DNA of 13,854 nt from JAZDLO01 sp043801935 (GTDB lineage Bacteria; Actinomycetota; Thermoleophilia; RBG-16-64-13), in contig JAZDLO010000220.1 in NCBI GenBank assembly GCA_043801935.1, positions 1 through 13,854 of the forward strand. Reading direction: 5' to 3'. The position numbers were made by a program, and so were the translations under genes. Below are positions 1 to 6,815 of this stretch, piece after piece. The notes below the pieces were generated by a model. That model had not been told where the DNA came from. It ran no database searches and worked only from the letters and a program-made list of their open reading frames with translations. The number at the start of each line of letters is the position of its first letter. Within the stretch, counting starts at the first letter, position 1.

Positions 1-1005
1 GCGGCGGTGCTGACGCCGGCCGGGAAGGTGCTCGCGTCCGTGGTGCACTCGCAGGATGCCATCCACGAGCGCTACGGCGGCGTGGTGCCGGAGGTGGCCA
101 GCCGGGCGCACGTGGAGCGCATGACGGCCGTCGTGAGGGAAGCGCTGCGTCAGGCTGGGTGCACCGTGGACGAGTTGGCCGGCGTGGCTGCCACCGTGGG
201 GCCGGGACTGATCGGGGCCCTGCTCGTGGGGGTACAGACGGCCAAGACGATCGCCTGGAGCAAGCGGCTGCCGTTCTTTCCCGTGAATCACATCCACGGC
301 CACCTGGCAGCCGTGTGGCTGTCCGACCGTCATGCGCCGTTCCCTATGGCGACCCTGGTGGCTTCCGGCGGCCATACCGCCCTCATACGAGTCGACGATC
401 GCAGGACCTACCGGCTCCTTGGTCAGACGCTGGACGACGCTGCCGGGGAAGCCTTCGACAAAGGTGCACGGCTTCTGGGGCTCGGCTACCCGGGAGGGAA
501 AGAGCTAGACCAACTCGCCGAAAGAGGCGATCCGAGTGCCTTCTCCCTCCCTATCGGACTGAAGCGCTCGAAGCGGCCCGACTTCTCCTTCTCTGGGGTG
601 AAGACCGCCCTCTACTATCTCCTCCGCGGGATGAGCGCCGACGAACGCGCGAAGAACGCCGCCGACGTCGCGGCATCGTATCGGGAGGCTATCGTCGCGG
701 CTCTGATCAGCAAGTCCCTCCTGGCGGCAGAGCGGGAGGGAGTGCAGACGCTGGCGGTCGCCGGAGGGGTAGCCGCCAATGTGCTCCTGCGTCGGCGGCT
801 GGTGGAGGCAGGGCGGTCAGTGGGCCTGCATGTGGTGGTTCCGCCTTTTGCCTACTGCACCGATAACGCGGCCATGATAGGGATGGCTGCCCTTGGCGGC
901 CCCGCACTCATGTACCCCGACTATCTCGACCTTGATGCCTCCGCATCGCTCGCACTCGGTCGGTGGTCGACCCGCCCACCGATCGGCGACGAAGAAGAAA
1001 TGTAG
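1..1005 (+). CDS. tsaD: tRNA t6A37 threonylcarbamoyltransferase TsaD, 5' end cut by window
   Basis: TsaD is the catalytic subunit that transfers the threonylcarbamoyl group from TC-AMP to A37 of ANN-decoding tRNAs in the cytoplasm, working with TsaB and TsaE. The reading frame is open from base 1 (Ala-Ala-Val-Leu), and the usual TsaD N-terminus with the ILGIETSCDE-like segment is missing, so the true start lies upstream. Counting from the GTG at base 7, visible family motifs are RYGGVVPELASR-like (22-33), the metal-binding HIHGH (95-99), SGGHTALI, the phosphate-loop-like FDKGARLLGLGYPGG, FSFSGVKTA, AGGVAANVLLR and the C-terminal CTDNAAMIGMAA. About 332 residues are visible against a usual 330-350, so little is lost. 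The protein ends with an acidic DEEEM tail. The groESL promoter starts 9 bases after the stop, with no terminator between, so read-through into groESL is possible. Identification is firm. Confidence 0.97.
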   Translation, partial: AAVLTPAGKVLASVVHSQDAIHERYGGVVPEVASRAHVERMTAVVREALRQAGCTVDELAGVAATVGPGLIGALLVGVQTAKTIAWSKRLPFFPVNHIHGHLAAVWLSDRHAPFPMATLVASGGHTALIRVDDRRTYRLLGQTLDDAAGEAFDKGARLLGLGYPGGKELDQLAERGDPSAFSLPIGLKRSKRPDFSFSGVKTALYYLLRGMSADERAKNAADVAASYREAIVAALISKSLLAAEREGVQTLAVAGGVAANVLLRRRLVEAGRSVGLHVVVPPFAYCTDNAAMIGMAALGGPALMYPDYLDLDASASLALGRWSTRPPIGDEEEM

Positions 1006-1014
1006 CTCACAGGA

Positions 1015-1043
1015 TTGACAAATCCTTAGTCTGCGCATACTAT
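1015..1043 (+). promoter_or_regulatory. groESL promoter (-35 TTGACA, -10 TACTAT)
   Basis: A perfect TTGACA lies at 1015-1020 and TACTAT at 1038-1043, with a 17-base spacer, which is the best housekeeping-sigma promoter in the window. Transcription should start near 1050, just ahead of the CIRCE dyad. The promoter sits directly after the tsaD stop codon. The match is seen in the sequence; the start site is inferred. Confidence 0.85.
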
Positions 1044-1049
1044 ATGCGC
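1033..1049. promoter_or_regulatory. perfect 7-bp dyad over the groESL -10 box
   Basis: GCGCATA at 1033-1039 and TATGCGC at 1043-1049 are exact inverted repeats around CTA. The dyad covers the whole -10 hexamer (1038-1043) and ends three bases before CIRCE. Its position is that of an operator for a repressor other than HrcA, but no regulator is identified and chance symmetry in an alternating GC/AT tract is possible. Confidence 0.45.
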
Positions 1050-1052
1050 CGG

Positions 1053-1079
1053 TTGGCACTCGTGGGTGTAGAGTGCCAA
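1053..1079. promoter_or_regulatory. CIRCE element (HrcA operator)
   Basis: TTGGCACTC (1053-1061), nine spacer bases, then GAGTGCCAA (1071-1079). This is the CIRCE architecture TTAGCACTC-N9-GAGTGCTAA with one symmetrical change (A to G on the left, T to C on the right), so the palindrome stays perfect. It begins about three bases after the predicted transcription start and lies 80 bases before groES, the expected place for HrcA repression of the chaperonin operon. hrcA itself is not in the window. Confidence 0.95.
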
Positions 1080-1102
1080 TTGTGTGAGTCAGGTTGTATC
1101 TG

Positions 1103-1119
1103 CCCGTGCGCAGCACGGG
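1103..1119 (+). other. stem-loop in the groES 5' leader
   Basis: CCCGTGC (1103-1109) and GCACGGG (1113-1119) pair perfectly around the loop GCA, with a further G·U closing pair (1102/1120). It lies in the transcribed leader between CIRCE and the groES ribosome binding site. It could stabilise the 5' end of the mRNA; no function is shown. Confidence 0.5.
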
Positions 1120-1158
1120 TCAGCCAAGTGGAAAGAACGAAAGACAGGAGGGTTGTGC

Positions 1159-1452
1159 ATGAAACTAGTGCCACTCGAGGACAGGGTCGTCGTGAAGTTG
1201 GTGGAGAAGGAGGAAAGGACCAGCAGCGGCATCGTCCTTCCTGACACCGCCAAAGAGAAGCCGACAAAGGCGACGGTCATCGCAGCGGGGCCCGGCAAAT
1301 ACGACGACAACGGTAAGCTCATCCCGATGCCGGTCAAAGAGGGCGACATCGTGGTGTTTGCTAAGTATGCGGGCACCGAGGTCAAGTTGGACGGGGAAGA
1401 ATACCTGGTCCTGCGGGCTTCCGACCTCATCGGTATCCTGCCCGAAGGATAG
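1159..1452 (+). CDS. groES: co-chaperonin GroES (Hsp10)
   Basis: GroES is the seven-subunit lid that caps the GroEL cavity during ATP-driven protein folding in the cytoplasm. The ATG at 1159 is chosen because AGGAGGG lies at 1146-1152, six bases upstream, and the protein then begins MKLVPLEDRVVVK as the family does. The frame is open back to a GTG at 1084, but that would place the start at the CIRCE element. The 97-residue length is normal. The mobile loop that contacts GroEL is visible at about residues 16-33 (EEERTSSGIVLPDTAKEK-like), followed by the beta-barrel with GDIVVFAKYAGTEVK and the C-terminal EEYLVLRASDLIGIL. It is the first gene of the groESL operon, controlled by the promoter and CIRCE upstream. 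Confidence 0.98.
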   Translation: MKLVPLEDRVVVKLVEKEERTSSGIVLPDTAKEKPTKATVIAAGPGKYDDNGKLIPMPVKEGDIVVFAKYAGTEVKLDGEEYLVLRASDLIGILPEG

Positions 1453-1477
1453 ATGCCTGCCTGCAATCGGTAGCGAG

Positions 1478-1499
1478 AGGATCCCGACAGGATCCCGAC
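1478..1499 (+). repeat. tandem 11-base duplication in the groES-groEL spacer
   Basis: AGGATCCCGAC occurs twice head to tail (1478-1488 and 1489-1499), followed by a further AG. It lies in the 84-base gap between groES and groEL, away from the groEL ribosome binding site. It looks like a replication-slippage duplication; no function can be assigned. Confidence 0.8.
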
Positions 1500-1536
1500 A
1501 GCTCATCCTCATTAGTTAACGAAGGAGACTAGGTTT

Positions 1537-3165
1537 ATGGCAAAACAGCTTTTGTATGGTGAAGAAGCCCGCCGCGCACTGGAGCGGGGCGTGAACGCTC
1601 TTGCCGACGCGGTCAAAGTCACCCTGGGCCCCAAGGGCCGCTATGTGGTGCTTGACAAGAAGTTCGGCAGCCCCACCATCACCAACGACGGTGTGACCAT
1701 CGCCCGCGAGATCGAACTCGAGGACGTATTCGAGAATCAGGGCGCGCAGCTGGTTCGTGAAGTGGCCACCAAGACCAACGACATCGCCGGCGACGGCACG
1801 ACTACCGCCACACTTCTGGCGCAAGCCATGGTGCGTGAGGGGCTCAAGAACGTGGCCGCTGGGGCCAATCCCCTGGCCATCAAGCGGGGCATCGAGCGCG
1901 CCGTGGACGCCGCGGTCGACGAGATCAAGAAGCTTTCCAAGGAGATCTCGGGTAAAGAGGACATCGCCCGGGTAGCTACCATCTCTGCCGACGATCGCGA
2001 GATCGGCGACGTTATCGCCGACGCCATCGAGAAAGTGGGCAAAGACGGCGTGGTGAACGTCGAAGAATCGAACACCTTTGGCATGGACCTGGAGTTCACC
2101 GAGGGGATGCAGTTCGACAAGGGTTATGTCTCGCCCTACTTCGTCACCGATGCTGAGCGCATGGAAGCCGTTCTTGAGGAACCGTACATCCTCATGGCCA
2201 ACCAGAAGATAACTGGGGTCCAGGACCTGCTGCCTGTGCTGGAAAAAGTCATTCAGTCGGGCAAAGCCCTTCTCATCATCGCCGAAGACGTCGATGGAGA
2301 AGCTCTCGCTACCCTTGTGGTCAACAAGTTGCGGGGCACCTTCACCGGCATCGCCGTCAAGGCCCCCGGCTTCGGCGACCGCCGCAAGCGCATGCTGGAG
2401 GACATCGCCATCCTTACCGGTGGTGAGGTCATCACCGAGGAGATGGGTCTGAAGCTTCAGAACACTACCGTCAGCCAGCTTGGCCGCGCCCGCAAAGTGG
2501 TCGTGACCAAAGACGACACCACCATCGTCGATGGCTCAGGCGAGCTGGATCAGATCAAGGCTCGGATCAATCAGATCAAAGCTGAGATCGAGAACACCGA
2601 GTCCGATTTCGACCGGGAGAAGCTGCAGGAGCGGCTGGCGAAGCTCGCCGGCGGCGTGGCCGTGGTCAAAGTCGGCGCAGCCACCGAGACCGAGATCAAA
2701 GAGAGGAAGCACCGCGTTGAAGACGCCCTGAGCGCCACCCGCGCTGCTCTCGAAGAGGGTATCGTCCCCGGTGGGGGCGTTGCTCAAGTGCTACTGATTC
2801 CGGCGGTCGAAGCCGTGAAGGCTGAGGACGACGAGTTCACCGGCGTGCGCATCGTGGTTCGCGCTCTGGAGGAGCCCCTCCGTCAGCTGGCCAACAACGC
2901 TGGCCTGGAAGGGTCGGTCGTGGTCAACGAGGTCAAGACGCGCACCAAAGGCATCGGCCTGAATATCGCCACCGGCGAATACGAAGACATGGTCAAGGCC
3001 GGTATCATCGATCCGGCTATGGTCACGCGCTCTGCGCTCCAGAACGCTGCGTCCATCGCCAAGAACATCCTTACCACCGAAGTCATCGTCGCCGACATGC
3101 CTGAAGAAAAGGGCGCGGGCGGCGGCATGCCCGGCGGTATGGGCGGCATGGGCGGTATGATGTAG
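1537..3165 (+). CDS. groEL: chaperonin GroEL (Hsp60)
   Basis: GroEL is the double-ring ATPase that encloses and folds client proteins with GroES. The ATG at 1537 follows AAGGAG at 1522-1527. The 542 residues match the usual length. ATP-site residues are present: D51 in TNDGVTIA, GDGTTT at 86-91 with D86, and D396 in RVEDAL. The family signature AALEEGIVPGGG spans 403-414, and the apical domain (about 190-370) is complete. The protein ends in a Gly-Met tail (GGGMPGGMGGMGGMM), the type found on housekeeping GroELs; some actinobacteria also carry a second copy with a His-rich tail, which this is not. It is co-transcribed with groES across an 84-base spacer and closed by a strong terminator at 3215-3273. 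Identification is certain. Confidence 0.99.
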   Translation: MAKQLLYGEEARRALERGVNALADAVKVTLGPKGRYVVLDKKFGSPTITNDGVTIAREIELEDVFENQGAQLVREVATKTNDIAGDGTTTATLLAQAMVREGLKNVAAGANPLAIKRGIERAVDAAVDEIKKLSKEISGKEDIARVATISADDREIGDVIADAIEKVGKDGVVNVEESNTFGMDLEFTEGMQFDKGYVSPYFVTDAERMEAVLEEPYILMANQKITGVQDLLPVLEKVIQSGKALLIIAEDVDGEALATLVVNKLRGTFTGIAVKAPGFGDRRKRMLEDIAILTGGEVITEEMGLKLQNTTVSQLGRARKVVVTKDDTTIVDGSGELDQIKARINQIKAEIENTESDFDREKLQERLAKLAGGVAVVKVGAATETEIKERKHRVEDALSATRAALEEGIVPGGGVAQVLLIPAVEAVKAEDDEFTGVRIVVRALEEPLRQLANNAGLEGSVVVNEVKTRTKGIGLNIATGEYEDMVKAGIIDPAMVTRSALQNAASIAKNILTTEVIVADMPEEKGAGGGMPGGMGGMGGMM

Positions 3166-3214
3166 GAGAACCCTCTCCACCCGGTCGGCCATCGGACAAG
3201 GTGGTCGACGGGCT

Positions 3215-3273
3215 GGGGCCATCGCGGCTGCGGCGTCCTTCGGGCGCGCCGGGCCGTGATGGCCCCCTTTTTT
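3215..3273 (+). terminator. rho-independent terminator of groESL with UUCG loop
   Basis: GGGGCCATCGCGGC (3215-3228) pairs with GCCGTGATGGCCCC (3253-3266), 14 pairs including one G·U. The apex holds a second small hairpin ending in the very stable C(UUCG)G tetraloop near 3238-3243. A C and six T residues follow (3267-3273). The stop codon of groEL is 50 bases upstream. Confidence 0.93.
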
Positions 3274-3285
3274 GTCCGGGGAAGG

Positions 3286-3306
3286 CCCGTGCACGGGTGG
3301 TACACT
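3286..3306 (+). promoter_or_regulatory. candidate promoter and palindrome for the Roadblock-tldDE-pyrE operon
   Basis: TGGTACACT at 3298-3306 fits an extended -10 box (TGN plus TACACT). No good -35 hexamer is seen 17 bases upstream. Directly upstream lies CCCGTGCACGGG (3286-3297), a perfect 12-base palindrome ending at the extended -10. The position, after a terminator and before a new operon, supports a promoter; the palindrome could be an operator. Predicted start of transcription is near 3313. Confidence 0.55.
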
Positions 3307-3356
3307 GAACAGACGGTCTTGGTGTTGGGTGATGGTAGTCAGGGAAGGAGGCGCTG

Positions 3357-3755
3357 ATGAAGCAAGAGGTCGAAGCGGCGTTCACGGAGATGCTTGACAT
3401 CTCCTCCGATATCGATAAGGCGGTGCTGTTCGGCCCCGGCGAGATACTCGCCTCGAACATGCCTCCGGAGACCCAGCCGGCGGCGGTCGCTCAGGGTGAG
3501 GAGCTCTCCCGACTCGGTGGATCGACGGCTACCGAGATGGGCTCGCAACCCTTGACACAGCTGGTGGTCGAATCACCAGCCGGGTTTGTCTTTTTGGCCA
3601 GAGAGGCGACCCCCGATGGCATGACTGTGCTGGCGACCGGCAGGAAGAGCAGCCGGGTAGGCTTGGTACTCTATGACCTCAAGACCTGCCTGCGGGACGC
3701 TCGCGAGGCTCTGACTGCCGCGAGTCCCGATGATCAAGGCGAAGGGGAGGCGTAG
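3357..3755 (+). CDS. Roadblock/LC7 domain protein
   Basis: The 132-residue protein looks like a single Roadblock/LC7 domain: an N-terminal helix (about 3-16), DIDKAVLFGPGEILASNMP at 18-36 (the family's strand-turn-strand), a central helix with GEELSRLGG, strands LTQLVVESPAGFVFLAREA and GMTVLATGRK, and a final helix VGLVLYDLKTCLRDAREAL. The fold is known from MglB and similar partners or regulators of small Ras-like GTPases, and from proteins that simply dimerise. The acidic tail (DDQGEGEA) is disordered. No GTPase gene is adjacent, so the partner is unknown. AAGGAGG at 3345-3351 precedes the ATG by five bases. It is the first gene of an operon with a small membrane protein, tldD, tldE and pyrE; the next gene starts directly after its stop. 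Domain call is good, cellular role is unknown. Confidence 0.8.
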   Translation: MKQEVEAAFTEMLDISSDIDKAVLFGPGEILASNMPPETQPAAVAQGEELSRLGGSTATEMGSQPLTQLVVESPAGFVFLAREATPDGMTVLATGRKSSRVGLVLYDLKTCLRDAREALTAASPDDQGEGEA

Positions 3756-3971
3756 ATGAAGCGGCTGTTCAAGGTGTTCGGCGTACTAACCGTGCTTGGC
3801 AGCATGGGCGCCGGCGGCTACTACTTCTTTTTCATGCGCAGCCGCAAGCCTCAGGTGGAACTCTATTTCGATGACGGCTCTATGCTGGCCATGCCCGGAA
3901 AGGCAGCCGAGGCCGAGCCGTTCATGAAGGTCGCATCCGAGATCCTGAGCGCCAATCCCATAACCGGCTGA
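3756..3971 (+). CDS. small single-pass membrane protein, unknown function
   Basis: This 71-residue protein is not recognised. It starts with MKRLFKVFGVLTVLG, has one hydrophobic segment at about residues 5-27 (ending YYFFFM), a positive patch RSRK at 29-32, and a soluble tail of about 40 residues (33-71) with LYFDDGSMLAMPG. The MKR start and RSRK after the helix make orientation ambiguous; it may be a signal anchor. The ATG follows the upstream stop codon with no gap and uses GGGGAGG (3743-3749), inside the end of the Roadblock gene, as ribosome binding site, so the two are probably translationally coupled. tldD follows after 17 bases. It could anchor the Roadblock protein at the membrane or be handled by TldD/TldE; both are speculation. 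That it is a real gene is supported by spacing and composition. Confidence 0.75.
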   Translation: MKRLFKVFGVLTVLGSMGAGGYYFFFMRSRKPQVELYFDDGSMLAMPGKAAEAEPFMKVASEILSANPITG

Positions 3972-3988
3972 TCTCGCCTAGGTCTCGC

Positions 3989-5398
3989 GTGAGCGTGGAC
4001 GACTCGGCATTCCCCGGGCTGACGCCTGAGCTGGGAACGACCGTGCTGAGCACGGCTTTGCGCAAGGGCGGAGACATGGCCGAGCTCTTCGTCGAGGAAC
4101 GCCACTCCCTGTCCTTGCGGTTAGAGGACGGCAAGATCGAGGACGCCGTTTCCGGTACCGATCGAGGCGGGTCGGTACGTTTGATACAGGGCCTCTCCAC
4201 TGTCTTCGGGTACGTGGATGCTGTTGATGAGGTTTCGCTTCGCGCTCTGGCAGGGGAGTTGAGTCGCTCCCGCACCGGTAAGCCGGTGGCCGTCCGATCC
4301 CTCGCTGCACGACCGGCACGGTCGCTGCAGCCGAGCGGCCACGACCCGACCACGGTCGACGCGGCCGCCAAGGCCCGGCTGCTGCGGCTTGCCGACGAGA
4401 CTGCGCGGGCGCTCTCACCCGAGGTCCGCCAGGTGGCGGCGGTCTATGGCGAGAGCCGGCAACGGGTGTGGATCGCCGGCTCTCACGGCTCCTTGGCCAC
4501 CGATGACAGGACCAGGGTGATGATGGCAGTCACGGTGATGGCTCAGCGCGATGGCCTGGTCCAGACAGGCCGGGAGACCCTTGCCCATCACGGAGGCTTC
4601 GAGTTGTTCGATCGATCGGCGGTGACCGATCTAGCGGCGGCAGCCGCGAAGAAGGCGCTCGCGATGTTGGACTCACGCCCGGCACCAGCCGGGCGCATGC
4701 CGGTGGTCCTGGCCAATGGATTCGGCGGCGTGCTTTTCCACGAGGCCTGCGGCCATGGGCTGGAGGCCGACTTCATCCTTAAGAAGAGTAGTGTGTGGGA
4801 GGGTAAGAAGGGGCAGCGGGTGGCCGATGACCACGTCTTCGCGTATGACGATGGAGTGGCGCTCGGCATGTGGGGGAGCGCGGGTTGCGACGACGAAGGG
4901 ACGCCGTGCGAGCGCACGACGCTGATCGAAGCGGGGGTGCTCACCGGGTATCTGACCGATCGGCTGCGCGGTGGTCACCTCGGTCTGCCTTTGACCGGGA
5001 ACGGTCGCAGGCAGGACTACCGGCATCTGCCCTATCCACGGATGACCAACACCTACTTCGGCACCGGCGGACACACCCGGGACGAGATCATCGCCGATAC
5101 GCCCCGCGCTCTGTATGCAAAGACGCTCTCGGGGGGCGAGGTCAACCCCGCCACCGGTGACTTCGTCTTCGGGGTCGCAGAAGGCTACCTGATCGAAAAA
5201 GGCCGGGTGACAGTGCCCGTGAGGGGAGCCACTTTGATCGGTAACGGTCTGGAAGTGTTGCGGGGGCTCGACGCCATCGCCGACGATCTGGAGGTCAAGG
5301 CAGGCACGTGTGGCAAGAACGGCCAGAGCGTACCGGTCGGGAGCGGCCAGCCTACCCTCCGCATCCGCGAGCTCACAGTGGGTGGGACGAGTCTGTGA
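3989..5398 (+). CDS. tldD: metalloprotease subunit TldD
   Basis: TldD is the catalytic zinc subunit of the TldD/TldE heterodimeric protease, which degrades unfolded peptides and in some bacteria removes leaders of ribosomal peptides such as microcin B17. The HExxxH zinc motif is HEACGH at 251-256, followed by GLEADF. The conserved C-terminal segment TCGKNGQSVPVGSGQPTLRI contains the third ligand, Cys441. The N-terminal domain (about 15-230) includes the VEERHSLSLRLEDGKIE and SVRLIQG segments typical of the family. Length of 469 residues is close to the 481 of E. coli TldD. The GTG at 3989 is preceded only by a weak AGGT (3980-3983), so the exact start is less sure. The stop overlaps the tldE start by one base (ATGA), typical of coupled subunits. 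Leu45 is encoded by the rare TTA. Confidence 0.97.
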   Translation: MSVDDSAFPGLTPELGTTVLSTALRKGGDMAELFVEERHSLSLRLEDGKIEDAVSGTDRGGSVRLIQGLSTVFGYVDAVDEVSLRALAGELSRSRTGKPVAVRSLAARPARSLQPSGHDPTTVDAAAKARLLRLADETARALSPEVRQVAAVYGESRQRVWIAGSHGSLATDDRTRVMMAVTVMAQRDGLVQTGRETLAHHGGFELFDRSAVTDLAAAAAKKALAMLDSRPAPAGRMPVVLANGFGGVLFHEACGHGLEADFILKKSSVWEGKKGQRVADDHVFAYDDGVALGMWGSAGCDDEGTPCERTTLIEAGVLTGYLTDRLRGGHLGLPLTGNGRRQDYRHLPYPRMTNTYFGTGGHTRDEIIADTPRALYAKTLSGGEVNPATGDFVFGVAEGYLIEKGRVTVPVRGATLIGNGLEVLRGLDAIADDLEVKAGTCGKNGQSVPVGSGQPTLRIRELTVGGTSL

Positions 5399-6789
5399 TG
5401 AGCCCGAGCGACAAACCCTCCGGGCATTCCGCTCTATCGCCTCTCTCTGTTGCCAGGGCGGCTATCGCCCGAGGCGGGAACCTGGGGGTCGAGCTTGAAG
5501 CGTATGTGCAGTTCGGACGGACGGTCACGGTGAAGATCTTCGGCCGGGAGGTCGAATCGGTGACCACGGCCGAGCCCCGGGGGCTCGGCGTTCGTGCGCT
5601 CCGCGACCGGCGCGTCGGCTACGCTTTCAGCGCCGACGTGAGCCTTGCCGCGATCGACCGGGTCTTGGCCGAAGCGGTCGACAACGCCCGAGCCACCGAC
5701 CCAGATCCGTTCGTCGGGCTTCCTGGCGCTCCCGCCGGCTCCTATCCGAGGCTCGAAGGTCTGTGGCGTCAGGGGGTCTCCGGCACGAAGCTTGAGGAAA
5801 AAGTGCGCGTGGCGCTTGAAGCCGAAGCAGCCGCTCTGGCGGTCAGGGACATCGAGACGGTCGAAGAAAGCACGTACACCGACAGCGACGCTCGGGTCGC
5901 CATCGCGTCTACCAACGGAGTCGAAGCCGAGGCCCGGCAGTCCTTCTGCTTCGTGTACGTACTGGCTCACGCCGGACGCGACGGCGACCGGCAATCGGGA
6001 CTGGGTTTCAGCGTGAGCCGAGAGCCGGCCGGACTCGATGCCGAGGCGGCGGGCAGGGAGGCGGCGGAGAAGGCCGGGGCGCTCCTGGGAGCCGGCCCGT
6101 GCCCGACGGGGTCCTACTGCGTGGTGTTCGACCGCGACGTAGTGGCTGCGCTGCTCTCGAGTATCGTTCCGGCGCTCAGCGCCGACGCCGTGCAGAAGGG
6201 GCGCTCGGTGTTCGCCGGGAGGCTGGGCGATGGGGTGGCATCGCCCCTGGTCACACTGGTGGACGACGGCCTGGCGCTCGACGGGCTGGCCACCAACCCT
6301 TTCGATGGTGAGGGCGTGCCCCAGCAGGCCACTCCCCTGGTGGAGGGCGGCGTGCTGCGCGGGTATTTACACAATACGTATACAGCTCGTAAAGAGGGCG
6401 GCGAGGCCGCGTCTACCGGCAATGCCGCCCGTCACTCATACCGTGCGCTGCCGGCTGTGGGGGCTAACAACCTCGTGCTCCGGGCCGGCGAGGGCGCGCT
6501 CGACGAGCTTTTCCATCGGGTCGAACAAGGACTCTACGTGGAGAGCGTGGCCGGTATACACTCGGGCGTCAATCCGGTGAGCGGGGAGATATCGCTTGGA
6601 GTGACGGGGCGGCTGATCGAGGGTGGCGCCCTCGGCCGGCCGGTGCGCGAAGTCACGATAGCTTCGGAGTTCATCTCCCTGCTCGGCTCGGTGACCGATC
6701 TCGCCGGCGACGCACGCTGGATCCCGCTGTACGGGAGTGCGTACGCGCCCTCCCTGGCCGTACAGGGGATCGCGGTCTCTGGGACGTGA
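5398..6789 (+). CDS. tldE: TldE/PmbA subunit of the TldD/TldE protease
   Basis: TldE (PmbA) is the non-zinc partner that forms the peptide channel with TldD. The protein has the same fold as TldD but lacks an HExxxH motif, as expected. Recognisable family segments are GREVESVTTAEPRGLGVRAL near 43-62, YLHNTYTARKEGGEAASTGNA in the second half, GIHSGVNPVSGEISLGVTGRLIEGG and the end EFISLLGSVTDLAGDARW. The ATG at 5398 overlaps the tldD stop and gives 463 residues; an open frame continues upstream to 5308 but only inside tldD. A small AT-richer patch at 6362-6396 includes the rare codon TTA (6367-6369) and encodes the conserved YLHNTYTARK motif. The stop at 6787-6789 overlaps a GTG of the pyrE frame. 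Confidence 0.96.
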   Translation: MSPSDKPSGHSALSPLSVARAAIARGGNLGVELEAYVQFGRTVTVKIFGREVESVTTAEPRGLGVRALRDRRVGYAFSADVSLAAIDRVLAEAVDNARATDPDPFVGLPGAPAGSYPRLEGLWRQGVSGTKLEEKVRVALEAEAAALAVRDIETVEESTYTDSDARVAIASTNGVEAEARQSFCFVYVLAHAGRDGDRQSGLGFSVSREPAGLDAEAAGREAAEKAGALLGAGPCPTGSYCVVFDRDVVAALLSSIVPALSADAVQKGRSVFAGRLGDGVASPLVTLVDDGLALDGLATNPFDGEGVPQQATPLVEGGVLRGYLHNTYTARKEGGEAASTGNAARHSYRALPAVGANNLVLRAGEGALDELFHRVEQGLYVESVAGIHSGVNPVSGEISLGVTGRLIEGGALGRPVREVTIASEFISLLGSVTDLAGDARWIPLYGSAYAPSLAVQGIAVSGT

Positions 6790-6815
6790 CCATCGAGAAG
6801 ACGAAAGGAGGGGTG

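Noticed and set aside
159..866. 235-codon + strand frame inside tsaD
   Set aside because: It is an Arg/Gly/Pro-rich alternative frame of tsaD, whose own frame carries all family motifs.
2551..2589. Repeated GATCAGATCAA-like units in groEL
   Set aside because: They encode the ordinary helical DQIKARINQIKAE segment of the GroEL apical region; the repetition follows the protein sequence.
3118..3162. Tandem GGCGGCATG-like repeats
   Set aside because: They are the normal Gly-Gly-Met tail of GroEL and need no separate explanation.
5434..5994. 186-codon minus-strand frame opposite tldE
   Set aside because: Antisense shadow of tldE with no recognisable domain.
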